Of a DNA stretch of 37,915 bases, positions 15,601-21,300 are shown in pieces (within the stretch, counting starts at the first letter, position 1; each line of letters begins with the position of its first letter). The notes beneath the pieces were generated by a model. The model searched no databases, had not been told where the DNA came from, and was given only the letters and a program-made list of their open reading frames with translations. Source of the DNA: Clostridiales bacterium (lineage in GTDB: Bacteria; Bacillota; Clostridia; Christensenellales; Aristaeellaceae). The stretch lies in contig SVGK01000001.1 of assembly GCA_015056395.1 (NCBI GenBank), forward strand, positions 1-37,915, in the 5' to 3' direction. Made by a program: the position numbers and the translations under genes.

Positions 15601-16631
15601 ACTATCACGCGCCCAGCGGCAGCGCGATCACGGTGAAAATCGAGCCCGGATGGAACCTGCGCTTCACGAACCTGCCCAACGGCACGACGTATACGATCAC
15701 GGAAGGCGCAAAAGACGACTATACCTTCGTGAGCGCCGTGATCGACAACGACGGCACATTCTCGGTGACGAACGGCACGACAGGGGCCGGAACGATCAAC
15801 GAGTCCAATACGCAGTACACCGTCACGTACACGAACAGGACCGCCGCGAAGAAGGTGCAGGTCCTGAAGGTCCGCCCGAACGGCACGCCCCTGGCGAACG
15901 CCGAGTTCGCGCTGTATACGCCGAGCGGCTACGAGGCCGATCCGCAGTACGCGGTCAAGACCCGCCTGATATCGGGCGCGGACGGCATGATCGACCTGGG
16001 CAACCTGGCGCACGGCACATACTATCTGGCGGAGACCGCCGCCCCGACCGGCTATGTGCTGCTGCCCGACCCCGTGAAGATCGAAGTGTCGTCGACAGGC
16101 GTCATCTGCACGCAGGGCGACGACGACCTTCCGGTGAGCGGCAATATCACGACCGGCTTCACCGTCACGGTGACCGATACCCCCGCGGCGACCACTCTGC
16201 CCATACCGGTCAAGAAGACGCTGAAGGGCCGCGACATGGAGGCCGACGAGTTCAACTTCGTGCTCCAGCCCATCGACATCAACGGCAACTTAGGCGACGC
16301 TTCCGCAAAGCAGACCACCACCAATCCGGCGGGCGCCGAAAACGAGGAAGTGACATTCAACTTCGCGCTGGACTATACCTACGAAGACATAGCCGCCGCC
16401 CCGTACCACGACACTGCCGGCAACGGCGTGTACTACTACATCGTGTACGAGGAAGAGGGGAATGCGGACGACATCTACTACTCCGAGCTGAAGTACATCG
16501 TCAAGGTCACGCTGAGCTACGATGAAGAAAGCAAGGCGCTCACCGCCACGCCGAAGAACTATCTGTACGACGGGACGGGACAGCTCCCCGCTGACGCGAG
16601 ACAGGGCCTCCGAGAGGATCAGACGGTTTAG
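12624..16631 (+). CDS. large secreted VWA/Cna-type surface adhesin lacking a sorting signal
   Basis: A 1335-residue extracellular protein. A signal peptide (MFKRFATMLLTLLLILQIGTALS) is followed by a globular N region. A von Willebrand A domain has an intact metal site: D360-V-S362-G-S364, T443 and D471 in FVTDGDPT. Prealbumin-like pilin repeats follow: a segment at VTKNWVNSLD near residue 774, one at NLTKRVQDENG near 925, a SpaA-like domain (KVQVLKVRPNGTPLANAEF to ETAAPTGYV) near 1075-1155, and an FctA/Spy0128-like domain (PVKKTLKGRDMEADEFNFVL) from about 1193. The last 20 residues (YDGTGQLPADARQGLREDQ) are odd, and there is no LPxTG motif, membrane anchor or charged tail. The part at about 13190-14200 is more A+T-rich and uses ATT codons. 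The ATG at 12624 is preferred because GAGGTGAT precedes it. Confidence 0.85.
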   Translation: MTRNAMFKRFATMLLTLLLILQIGTALSEDHTVETRTIVSTPILRADGELCEVTVSYGDDARIPEGASLRVTDLAADSEAYGSARDAVLADMRARGEAVDEGTLGLAAVDIAILDADGNEIEPAAPVRVDMRIMALPGVEDLGDVAGTLAVQHHAEAEEGVVVETVYDGDGKASGNVTGLDIGFETASFSMFTISWRNNSNTYNRSARVHYVDESGRELTISNPSNLYPTLNADSTSPAYLIYDIAGYEYSYTYSNYYGIRIDPLLRKRDNRWQYRYNNYWYEIADNDDIYVVYKKKNAIAQGGTPTVRQSDDVAPPVDPRINKTSTRNGDDTNTIALSLISDTAALEVEKLADVIVVFDVSGSMTTNDMGGTRLQAAQNAVNSLADQLAKKKNSNGDPLVRMSLIQFSTTASFVIEHMTDLTDSGLRAFKSKVNGLSADGGTNWDHALQLANEESDLDPGRATFVIFVTDGDPTFRNTRMNVANNVLATEVFSNNQYYLSDHVYGPGSDDNATGQCYAAAVLQGKAIRSAGKNLFTIGISNSVTKISAFNSDVGGNGAYLVENQTALEQAFSDIEASITGALGWGNIQMTDGITNLSNTVQKTGLTQVGGDFTYWIAPAPGNWSELTAEQKNSYTPVASDFVSWDPVAAGAGLAEYDAETGAVKWNMGSTFMPEAGVTYQVRFKVWPSQEAYDTIAKLNNGTLNYDTLPQDVKAQIIKNGSTYTLKTNEPNAQTTYQSATRSGDTVTASGDIQTLTFPTVEDLNLHVDKMTVTKNWVNSLDPDARWKSDVELLLTDGNGNLYKNIELNDANDYTANDNFISCGLAKIENGQLIIYETGHDFKMTEPAEYAYYWDLDSEVYRPMVIDSVLTMLMKTDAPAGMGSRTYYVSGGKTYYRIDGGVYEAIATGDAAASITATNIRRSNLNLTKRVQDENGADAVSSEPFEFTIQINDTQDADVWFAAQRDANDTSTIVKDLVTNATAEVEDGEPTGYYHAPSGSAITVKIEPGWNLRFTNLPNGTTYTITEGAKDDYTFVSAVIDNDGTFSVTNGTTGAGTINESNTQYTVTYTNRTAAKKVQVLKVRPNGTPLANAEFALYTPSGYEADPQYAVKTRLISGADGMIDLGNLAHGTYYLAETAAPTGYVLLPDPVKIEVSSTGVICTQGDDDLPVSGNITTGFTVTVTDTPAATTLPIPVKKTLKGRDMEADEFNFVLQPIDINGNLGDASAKQTTTNPAGAENEEVTFNFALDYTYEDIAAAPYHDTAGNGVYYYIVYEEEGNADDIYYSELKYIVKVTLSYDEESKALTATPKNYLYDGTGQLPADARQGLREDQTV

Positions 16632-16668
16632 CGGGAAAAGCGCTCCTGACGATCGGCCCGGACCCCGA

Positions 16669-16728
16669 ACTCCCTTGTGCCTGTAGGCCGCACGCGCGGC
16701 ACACGGGCGCAGGGGAGTCTTTTTATCC
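16669..16728 (+). terminator. terminator after the adhesin gene
   Basis: A long stem pairs ACTCCCTTGTGCC-type sequence (from 16669) with ACACGGGCGCAGGGGAGT, with some G-T pairs and an internal GCCGC/GCGGC stem, followed by CTTTTTAT. Confidence 0.8.
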
Positions 16729-16753
16729 GGTGGGAATGCGGGAGGGCGTTCGC

Positions 16754-16782
16754 TTGACAGCGTCGTCACAGCGTGGTATGAT
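16754..16782 (+). promoter_or_regulatory. promoter of toxin-antitoxin operon 1
   Basis: A perfect TTGACA (16754-16759), a 17-bp spacer and TATGAT (16777-16782) with an upstream TG. It lies 33 nt before the antitoxin start. Confidence 0.82.
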
Positions 16783-16815
16783 CTGACTACCGACATACAG
16801 AAGGAGGTGTGGGAG

Positions 16816-17112
16816 TTGACACAGAGGCTTTCGATAAGGCCGTCCAAGGAGCTTCGAACGCATTACGCGCAGATCTCTGCGGAGGCCAAGCAGAATCCGG
16901 TCGCGATCACCGTCAACGGACGGGAGGATATCGTCATACTCGAGCACAGTCAATACATGGAACAACAGCAGCGGATCGAAGAACTGGAAAGCCGTCTTGC
17001 CGTGTATTCACACCTTGCCCAGGCGGCCGATGATGTCAGATTGGGCCGGGTGCAGCCTGCGCAGGATGCCTTTTCCGATATCCTGGATGAACTGAAGGAC
17101 GACGACATATGA
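16816..17112 (+). CDS. Phd/YefM-type antitoxin
   Basis: The 98-residue product has the Phd/YefM layout: an N-terminal DNA-binding fold (RLSIRPSKELRTHYAQISAEAKQNPVAITVNGREDIVILEHSQY) and a charged helical C-terminal tail for toxin binding (ILDELKDDD). Antitoxins of this type neutralise a RelE/ParE-like partner and repress their own operon. The start is TTG at 16816, 8 nt after a perfect AAGGAGG. An in-frame GTG at 16807 overlaps that ribosome site and is rejected. The stop overlaps the toxin ATG by 4 nt (ATGA), indicating translational coupling. Confidence 0.88.
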   Translation: MTQRLSIRPSKELRTHYAQISAEAKQNPVAITVNGREDIVILEHSQYMEQQQRIEELESRLAVYSHLAQAADDVRLGRVQPAQDAFSDILDELKDDDI

Positions 17113-17435
17113 AGGAATGGCAGGTGATCATGACCGATACCGCCAAGAGCGATCTTCGGGAGATCGCCTTCGGTATCGTCGAAGCATCAGGAGATCCGGA
17201 TATCGCTTTGGGCATTGTCATGGAGTTGGAAAAGCGATGCACCATGCTGAACACGCATCCTGAAGCGGGGGCGATCCCAAAGGATCATATGCTGAAGGCC
17301 CTGGGCTATCGATATCTCGCGCACAAACATTATCTGGTCTTCTATCTCATCAGCGCTGCGGAGCACAAGGTGTATATCCATGCCTTCTTCAACGAAAGAA
17401 GGGACTACTTCAGGTTTATGCGCAGGCGCATCTGA
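17109..17435 (+). CDS. RelE/ParE-superfamily toxin
   Basis: The 108-residue product fits the ParE/RelE fold: an N-terminal strand and helix (WQVIMTDTAKSDLREIAFGIVEASGDPDIALGIV), a middle HPEAGAIPKDHMLKALGYRYLAHKHYLVFYLI hairpin and a terminal VYIHAFFNERRDY segment. The arginine and tyrosine-rich C terminus is typical. Members either poison gyrase (ParE) or cut mRNA on the ribosome (RelE). The R-D-Y ending near a final arginine is more common in ParE-like members, but I cannot decide. It overlaps the antitoxin by 4 nt. Confidence 0.87.
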   Translation: MKEWQVIMTDTAKSDLREIAFGIVEASGDPDIALGIVMELEKRCTMLNTHPEAGAIPKDHMLKALGYRYLAHKHYLVFYLISAAEHKVYIHAFFNERRDYFRFMRRRI

Positions 17436-17690
17436 TCTATGGAGAAGAGTATGTATTCGCACATGCCCGTATGGACGCCATTTCTGCCCGTCGTTGCATG
17501 GCGGCATGGAGGCCGCCGCTGCGGGTGGTGTCGATGAACGACCTTCCGTAGGGACGCCATTCATGGCGTCCGCCGCGCGCGAGCGCACTATTTTCATCAC
17601 ACCCCAATAAAAGATACGGCCATTCGCACATATCCATGTCATGCCAAACCGACTATATCGGAACGGATCAAGTAAAGGAGATGGTCATCC
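17436..17690. other. intergenic hairpin-repeat stretch
   Basis: It holds a GGCGGCATGGAGGCCGCC hairpin (17500-17517) and an intact GGACGCC palindrome (17552-17571) followed by GTCCGCCGCGCGCGAGCGCAC-type sequence also found after 11684. The last 60 nt lead to the ribosome site of the next gene (AAAGGAG). No gene is seen. Confidence 0.7.
17500..17571. repeat. two interspersed hairpin repeats
   Basis: GGCGGCATGGAGGCCGCC (17500-17517) matches the variant at 11778-11795. GGACGCCATTCATGGCGTCC (17552-17571) is identical to the copies at 3000, 3111 and 11945. Confidence 0.8.
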
Positions 17691-19010
17691 ATGAAAAGGT
17701 CTCTCACGTTCCTCCTGGTCCTGACGCTCGCCCTGACGCTTCCCGCAGCCGCCGAAGAGGGGCAGGGGAACGGCTTCTTCGGCGGGCTCGGCAGCTGGCT
17801 TGACGATACCCTACAGGCCGCGGGCGACGCCATCGGCGATGCGGCGGACGCCGTGGGCAGCGCCGCAGGCTCGGTAAGCGAAGCGATAGGCAGCGCCGCA
17901 GGCTCGGTAAGCGAAGCGATAGGCAGCGCGGCGGGCTCGGTAGGCGACGCGGTGGGCAGCGCCGCGGGCTCCGTGGGCAATGCGGTTGGCAACGCGATCG
18001 ACAGCGTGAGCACGTTCGCCGTCGACACGTGGAACGCCGCTGACAAGGCCGTGAACGGCATGTGGACCTCCGTGACGGGCACACAGCTGTTCGACGCGGA
18101 CGACCAGGTCTACATGCTCACGGTCGACGAGGACGAGCCCATCACGTTCATGGGCGCGCCGGTCAACGCGGGCAAGGATACGGGCTACAGCAAGGCCGGC
18201 GCGATCGAACAGGGCGACCCGCACTACGGCTGGACGCTTGGGCAGTTTTACATCGAAGGCGCGACAAAGATGATCGTGGACCAGCCGAACGGCAGCGTGA
18301 TATTCCTGAAGACCGTGGGCGACCAGCTCGAGCTGCACTTCGGCCTCACACAGAACATCAACAGGCTCAACGACAGGGACGATCTCGCCGTATGCAGCGA
18401 CAGGGACGGTTTCGACAAATACTTCCAGGTCGAGAAGACCGATATGGGGCGCGGCGCGCTGATCACGCGCTTCACGAACCACCAGCGGCTGGCGGGCGAG
18501 CCGGTCCTCTACACGGACTACCTGTCCGCCGTGGCCGCGGGCAGCGCCGACACCGTGATCCAGTTGAACGAGGAGGGCGATTACGAGGTCGCGCTGGACT
18601 ACGAGCTGCAGGATGCGGGCAAATTCTCCATACCGCAGTACCACGATTACCACATATTCTTCACCTTCTCCGTGCGCAATGGCAACTGCATGGTCTATCT
18701 GTTCGACGCGTCCACAAAGGCGGAGCTGCGCAACGAGACGATCATAGAAAACGGCTTCTCGATAGACTTTGCGCGCTCGCGCTATCTCGAGATCCATGTC
18801 AAGCGCGAGACGCTGGCCGAGGATGGGAAGACGCTGGACGTGCGCTACAACAAGGTCGCGCAGGACGGCGACGAATATACGGACGAGGGCGTATACACGA
18901 TCACGGCAAAGAACATCTACACGAACGAGGAGACGTCCAAGAGGCTGTTCGTGGGCGACGAAGAGGCCTATGCGCGCTATATCGACGGCGGCATCACCGT
19001 GGAGGGATGA
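17691..19010 (+). CDS. secreted protein with alanine-rich 11-residue repeats
   Basis: No known family was recognised. The 439-residue product has a signal peptide (MKRSLTFLLVLTLALTLPAAA), then about four tandem 11-residue units of the form GSAAGSVSEAI (about residues 54-100), encoded by near-identical 33-bp DNA repeats at about 17865-17985. Eleven-residue amphipathic repeats of small residues resemble those of LEA proteins and lipid-binding helices, so surface or membrane association is possible. The remaining 300 residues look like beta-rich globular domains (EDGKTLDVRYNKVAQDGDEY, YTITAKNIYTNEET). There is no anchor or second membrane segment. The next secreted gene starts 3 nt after the stop, so the two are cotranscribed and probably act together. 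Confidence 0.75.
   Translation: MKRSLTFLLVLTLALTLPAAAEEGQGNGFFGGLGSWLDDTLQAAGDAIGDAADAVGSAAGSVSEAIGSAAGSVSEAIGSAAGSVGDAVGSAAGSVGNAVGNAIDSVSTFAVDTWNAADKAVNGMWTSVTGTQLFDADDQVYMLTVDEDEPITFMGAPVNAGKDTGYSKAGAIEQGDPHYGWTLGQFYIEGATKMIVDQPNGSVIFLKTVGDQLELHFGLTQNINRLNDRDDLAVCSDRDGFDKYFQVEKTDMGRGALITRFTNHQRLAGEPVLYTDYLSAVAAGSADTVIQLNEEGDYEVALDYELQDAGKFSIPQYHDYHIFFTFSVRNGNCMVYLFDASTKAELRNETIIENGFSIDFARSRYLEIHVKRETLAEDGKTLDVRYNKVAQDGDEYTDEGVYTITAKNIYTNEETSKRLFVGDEEAYARYIDGGITVEG
17865..17985 (+). repeat. 33-bp coding tandem repeat
   Basis: About four copies of a 33-bp unit beginning GGCAGCGCCGCAGGCTC encode GSAAGSV(S/G)(E/D/N)A(I/V). The first two are nearly identical, suggesting recent slippage; copy number may vary between strains. 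Confidence 0.75.
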
Positions 19011-19013
19011 GGC

Positions 19014-19712
19014 ATGTGCAGAAACATATTGGCAAAGCTGCTCGCCGTTGTGCTGCTCTTCACCGCGACCGCACCGTATGCGTGCGCGGAGGAGGGCCTC
19101 GTCATACAAAACGTGAGCGACCCTGAAACGCTGCAGCTCATACAGGACACGCTCTACGGCGAGATGGAGAGCGCGTTCGCCAGCGACGACTACGCGATCG
19201 AGGACATACGCGCGGTCTACATATCCCGGGAATACCTCGAAGAGGTCGCGTTCAACAGCCGCGCGAACATCTACTTCGGCTATACGCTTGCGGAGGTGGA
19301 AGAGGCCTTCGGCGAGGAAAAGTTCGTGTTCACGGTGGGAGAAGACGGGCAGACGACAGTCAAGGCATTCGAGGCGTATGACGATACTTTCGACAGGATC
19401 GTGCGAAATCTTGCGGAAGGTGGAGGTGTGATACTGACTTTTGTCAGGATCGCAGTCAAGATCCCCGGCATAGGCTCAAGGTATTTGAAAGTCATGTTTG
19501 CGTTGGGCGCTGCCGGAGGAACGCTCCAGGGATTCCAAACTGCGATCAAGGTGGGTTTGTTCACTGCGGCTGTCAAGGGGATTGAGACAGGTGATTTCGA
19601 CCAGACCATGAAGGTTTCCGCACTGGCGGCGAGTGAAGGCTTCAAGTGGGGCGCCGTCGCTGGTTCGGTCGAAGGCGCCGCGATAGGCGGACTGACAATG
19701 GTCGGACTGTGA
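19014..19712 (+). CDS. secreted protein with glycine-zipper C terminus
   Basis: No family was recognised. The 232-residue product has a signal peptide (MCRNILAKLLAVVLLFTATAPYACA), with cysteines that might instead be read as a lipobox-like end. An acidic alpha/beta region follows to about residue 135. The C-terminal 95 residues are hydrophobic and rich in small residues with GxxxG-like spacing (ALGAAGGTLQGF, FKWGAVAGSVEGAAIGG), resembling membrane-inserting or pre-toxin linker segments of secreted polymorphic toxins. It ends just where such proteins carry a toxin domain. Codon use becomes less GC-rich from about 19430. The ATG follows GGAGGGATGAGGC, overlapping the end of the preceding gene. 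Confidence 0.7.
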   Translation: MCRNILAKLLAVVLLFTATAPYACAEEGLVIQNVSDPETLQLIQDTLYGEMESAFASDDYAIEDIRAVYISREYLEEVAFNSRANIYFGYTLAEVEEAFGEEKFVFTVGEDGQTTVKAFEAYDDTFDRIVRNLAEGGGVILTFVRIAVKIPGIGSRYLKVMFALGAAGGTLQGFQTAIKVGLFTAAVKGIETGDFDQTMKVSALAASEGFKWGAVAGSVEGAAIGGLTMVGL

Positions 19713-19751
19713 CCTCCTTGTGCAAAAGCCCCTCCTTTGTGCAACAATAAA

Positions 19752-19796
19752 CGGACAGAGGCCCGATCAGCACGACCGGGTCTCTGTCCGCTTTTG
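19752..19796. terminator. bidirectional terminator
   Basis: CGGACAGAGGCCCG pairs with CGGGTCTCTGTCCG (one G-T pair) and is followed by CTTTTG. It lies between convergent genes (the secreted protein and pgsA) and can serve both, although the minus-strand side has only a short T-run. Confidence 0.8.
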
Positions 19797-19803
19797 TCCA
19801 TTC

Positions 19804-20361
19804 TCACATATCCCTTATGCAATCGAAATTCCTTATGATATACTCCGCGCCGCTCAGCACCGTCATCGCCGCGGCGATGTAGGTCACCGTCTGCGCCAGT
19901 ATCACGCCGGGCTGCCCCAGCAGCGGTTCCTCCGCGGCGACGGGCGTCAGCAGGAAAAGCAGTATCACGGAGGCCATCTGCGTCACGGTCTTGATCTTGC
20001 CCAGCCATCCGGCCGCGATCACATTGCCCGTGCCGGCCGCGACCAGGCGGAAGCCGCTCACGGCGAACTCGCGCGCCAGCATCAGTACGCATATCCACGA
20101 GGGCATGCGTCCCTGCCCCACCAGCGCCACCTGCGCCGCCATGACCAGCAGCTTGTCCGCTATGGGGTCGATGAACTTGCCGAAATCCGTGATGAGGTTG
20201 CGCCGCCGTGCGATCTGCCCGTCCAGCATGTCCGTGAGCGACGCCAGCGCGAACACGCCCACCGCGGCATACTGCGCCCACGGCTCGGGCCTGAGCGCGA
20301 ATGCCATGAATACGGGGATCATGCAGACGCGCAGCATGGATAGTTTGTTTGGAAGGTTCAT
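19804..20361 (-). CDS. pgsA: CDP-diacylglycerol--glycerol-3-phosphate 3-phosphatidyltransferase
   Basis: Makes phosphatidylglycerol phosphate from CDP-diacylglycerol and glycerol-3-phosphate, the committed step to phosphatidylglycerol and cardiolipin. The CDP-alcohol phosphotransferase signature is perfect: D44-x2-D47-G-x2-A-R-x8-G61-x3-D65-x3-D69. The 185 residues contain about five hydrophobic membrane segments, matching PgsA. The N-terminal MNLPNKLSMLRVCMIPVF is characteristic of the family. The ATG at 20361 follows GGAGGAC. It lies on the minus strand, convergent with the secreted-protein pair and sharing their terminator. A short, apparently frameshifted open frame lies directly upstream. 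Confidence 0.93.
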   Translation of the reverse strand: MNLPNKLSMLRVCMIPVFMAFALRPEPWAQYAAVGVFALASLTDMLDGQIARRRNLITDFGKFIDPIADKLLVMAAQVALVGQGRMPSWICVLMLAREFAVSGFRLVAAGTGNVIAAGWLGKIKTVTQMASVILLFLLTPVAAEEPLLGQPGVILAQTVTYIAAAMTVLSGAEYIIRNFDCIRDM

Positions 20362-20393
20362 GGTTCTGTCCTCCGGTGGTGGTTTTCGGACCT

Positions 20394-20542
20394 TTAATGC
20401 TTTGAGGCCGGGCTAAGCCTCCTCCGCCAGTTCCTGTCGTGGATGTCCAGGCCGTTTCGTGGATGTACTCCTGTATCGTGTCCGCAAGGTACAGAAGTAT
20501 CCGCACCGTCATGTTGGCCGACCGTTCCGACTGCGCCTCCAT
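20394..20542 (-). pseudogene. possible frameshifted small ORF upstream of pgsA
   Basis: The ATG at 20542 has an AAGGAG site 11 nt upstream and starts a plausible peptide (MEAQSERSANMTVRILLYLA, then DTIQEYIHE). The same frame would then run out of frame through all of pgsA. A single missing base near the GAAACGG stretch at about 20455 would instead give NGLDIHDRNWRRRLSPASKH and a stop at 20394, before the pgsA ribosome site. This could be a decayed small gene, a sequencing indel or chance. Confidence 0.35.
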
Positions 20543-20725
20543 TTTACCCCATTCTCCTTATAATATCAAGTGCTTTGTGCAGAGGCGGCCGCATTTGGTC
20601 ACTTCGGACCAAAAGCCCAAAAACCGAACACCGCGTCGCGGTTGAACATTCCATTCCCGGGCGCACGGGGCTATAATGCGAGACCGGTGGATGACGGATC
20701 ATCCGATCAAAGGAGGTTCAGGGCT
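20543..20725. other. intergenic region between pgsA side and the MMPL operon
   Basis: It contains a short TTGGTC/GACCAA hairpin near 20596-20613 and a TATAAT at 20672-20677 with a weak TTCCAT -35 (20649-20654), 17-bp spacing, pointing to the MMPL operon. AAGGAGG at 20710-20716 is the ribosome site of the next gene. Nothing else is seen. Confidence 0.5.
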
Positions 20726-21295
20726 ATGCGAAAAGGCACAGGTACGGTACGCGCCGCCAAGTACGGCTATATCGTCATGTCGCTGCTGTCGTGCCTGCTG
20801 GGCGTCGTGATGCTCGCGCGCGCGGACTTCACGCCCCCGTACGCGGGCGTCGCGGTGGCCGCGCTGCTGGCCGCGTTCGGCGTGATCAAGCTGATCGGCT
20901 ATTTTTCGGGCGACATATACAGCCTGGCGTTCCAGTTCGACCTGGGCGCGGGCATACTGATGCTGGCGCTGGCGGCCGTGCTGTTGGCGGCGCCCGGCGT
21001 GCGCTCGGGCTTCTTGTGCGCGCTGGTAGGCGTGGCGCTGCTGGCGGAGAGCCTGGGCAAGATACAGACGGCGCTGGACGCAAGGCGCTTCGGGCTGGAC
21101 ACGTGGTGGCTGATACTGGCGCTTGCGGTGCTGTCCGGCGCGGCCGCGTTCCTGCCCGTGCTCAACCTCAGCCGCGCGCCGGAAGCGCTGCGCGGCTTTC
21201 TGGGCGCCGCGCTGATACTGGGCGGCGCCATGGACCTTGCGGTGTCCTTATGCGCCGTCAGGGTCGTCCGACATCATGATAACAAGGAAGTGTAG
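20726..21295 (+). CDS. DUF308/HdeD-like membrane protein
   Basis: A 189-residue protein with six predicted membrane helices in three pairs, each pair holding small-residue-rich segments (YIVMSLLSCLLGVVMLA, GVAVAALLAAFGVIKLIGYF, GAGILMLALAAVLLAA, GFLCALVGVALLAESLGKI, WWLILALAVLSGAAAFLPVL, LRGFLGAALILGGAMDLAV). The repeated pairs and the conserved G-x-x-x-L-x-E/K-type motifs fit the DUF308/HdeD family, whose role is poorly known (acid stress in E. coli). The ATG at 20726 follows a strong AAAGGAGG. It is the first gene of a tight operon; the MMPL gene starts 5 nt after its stop. Confidence 0.75.
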   Translation: MRKGTGTVRAAKYGYIVMSLLSCLLGVVMLARADFTPPYAGVAVAALLAAFGVIKLIGYFSGDIYSLAFQFDLGAGILMLALAAVLLAAPGVRSGFLCALVGVALLAESLGKIQTALDARRFGLDTWWLILALAVLSGAAAFLPVLNLSRAPEALRGFLGAALILGGAMDLAVSLCAVRVVRHHDNKEV

Positions 21296-21300
21296 ATCAC

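Noticed and set aside
14553-16013. 486-residue minus-strand frame inside the adhesin gene
   Set aside because: It has no ribosome site and no recognisable domain, and the sense strand encodes clear pilin-like domains.
19014-19085. Lipoprotein signal in the second secreted protein
   Set aside because: The cysteine near the end of the hydrophobic segment (PYACAEE) lacks a good L-x-x-C lipobox, so a normal Sec cleavage site is more likely.
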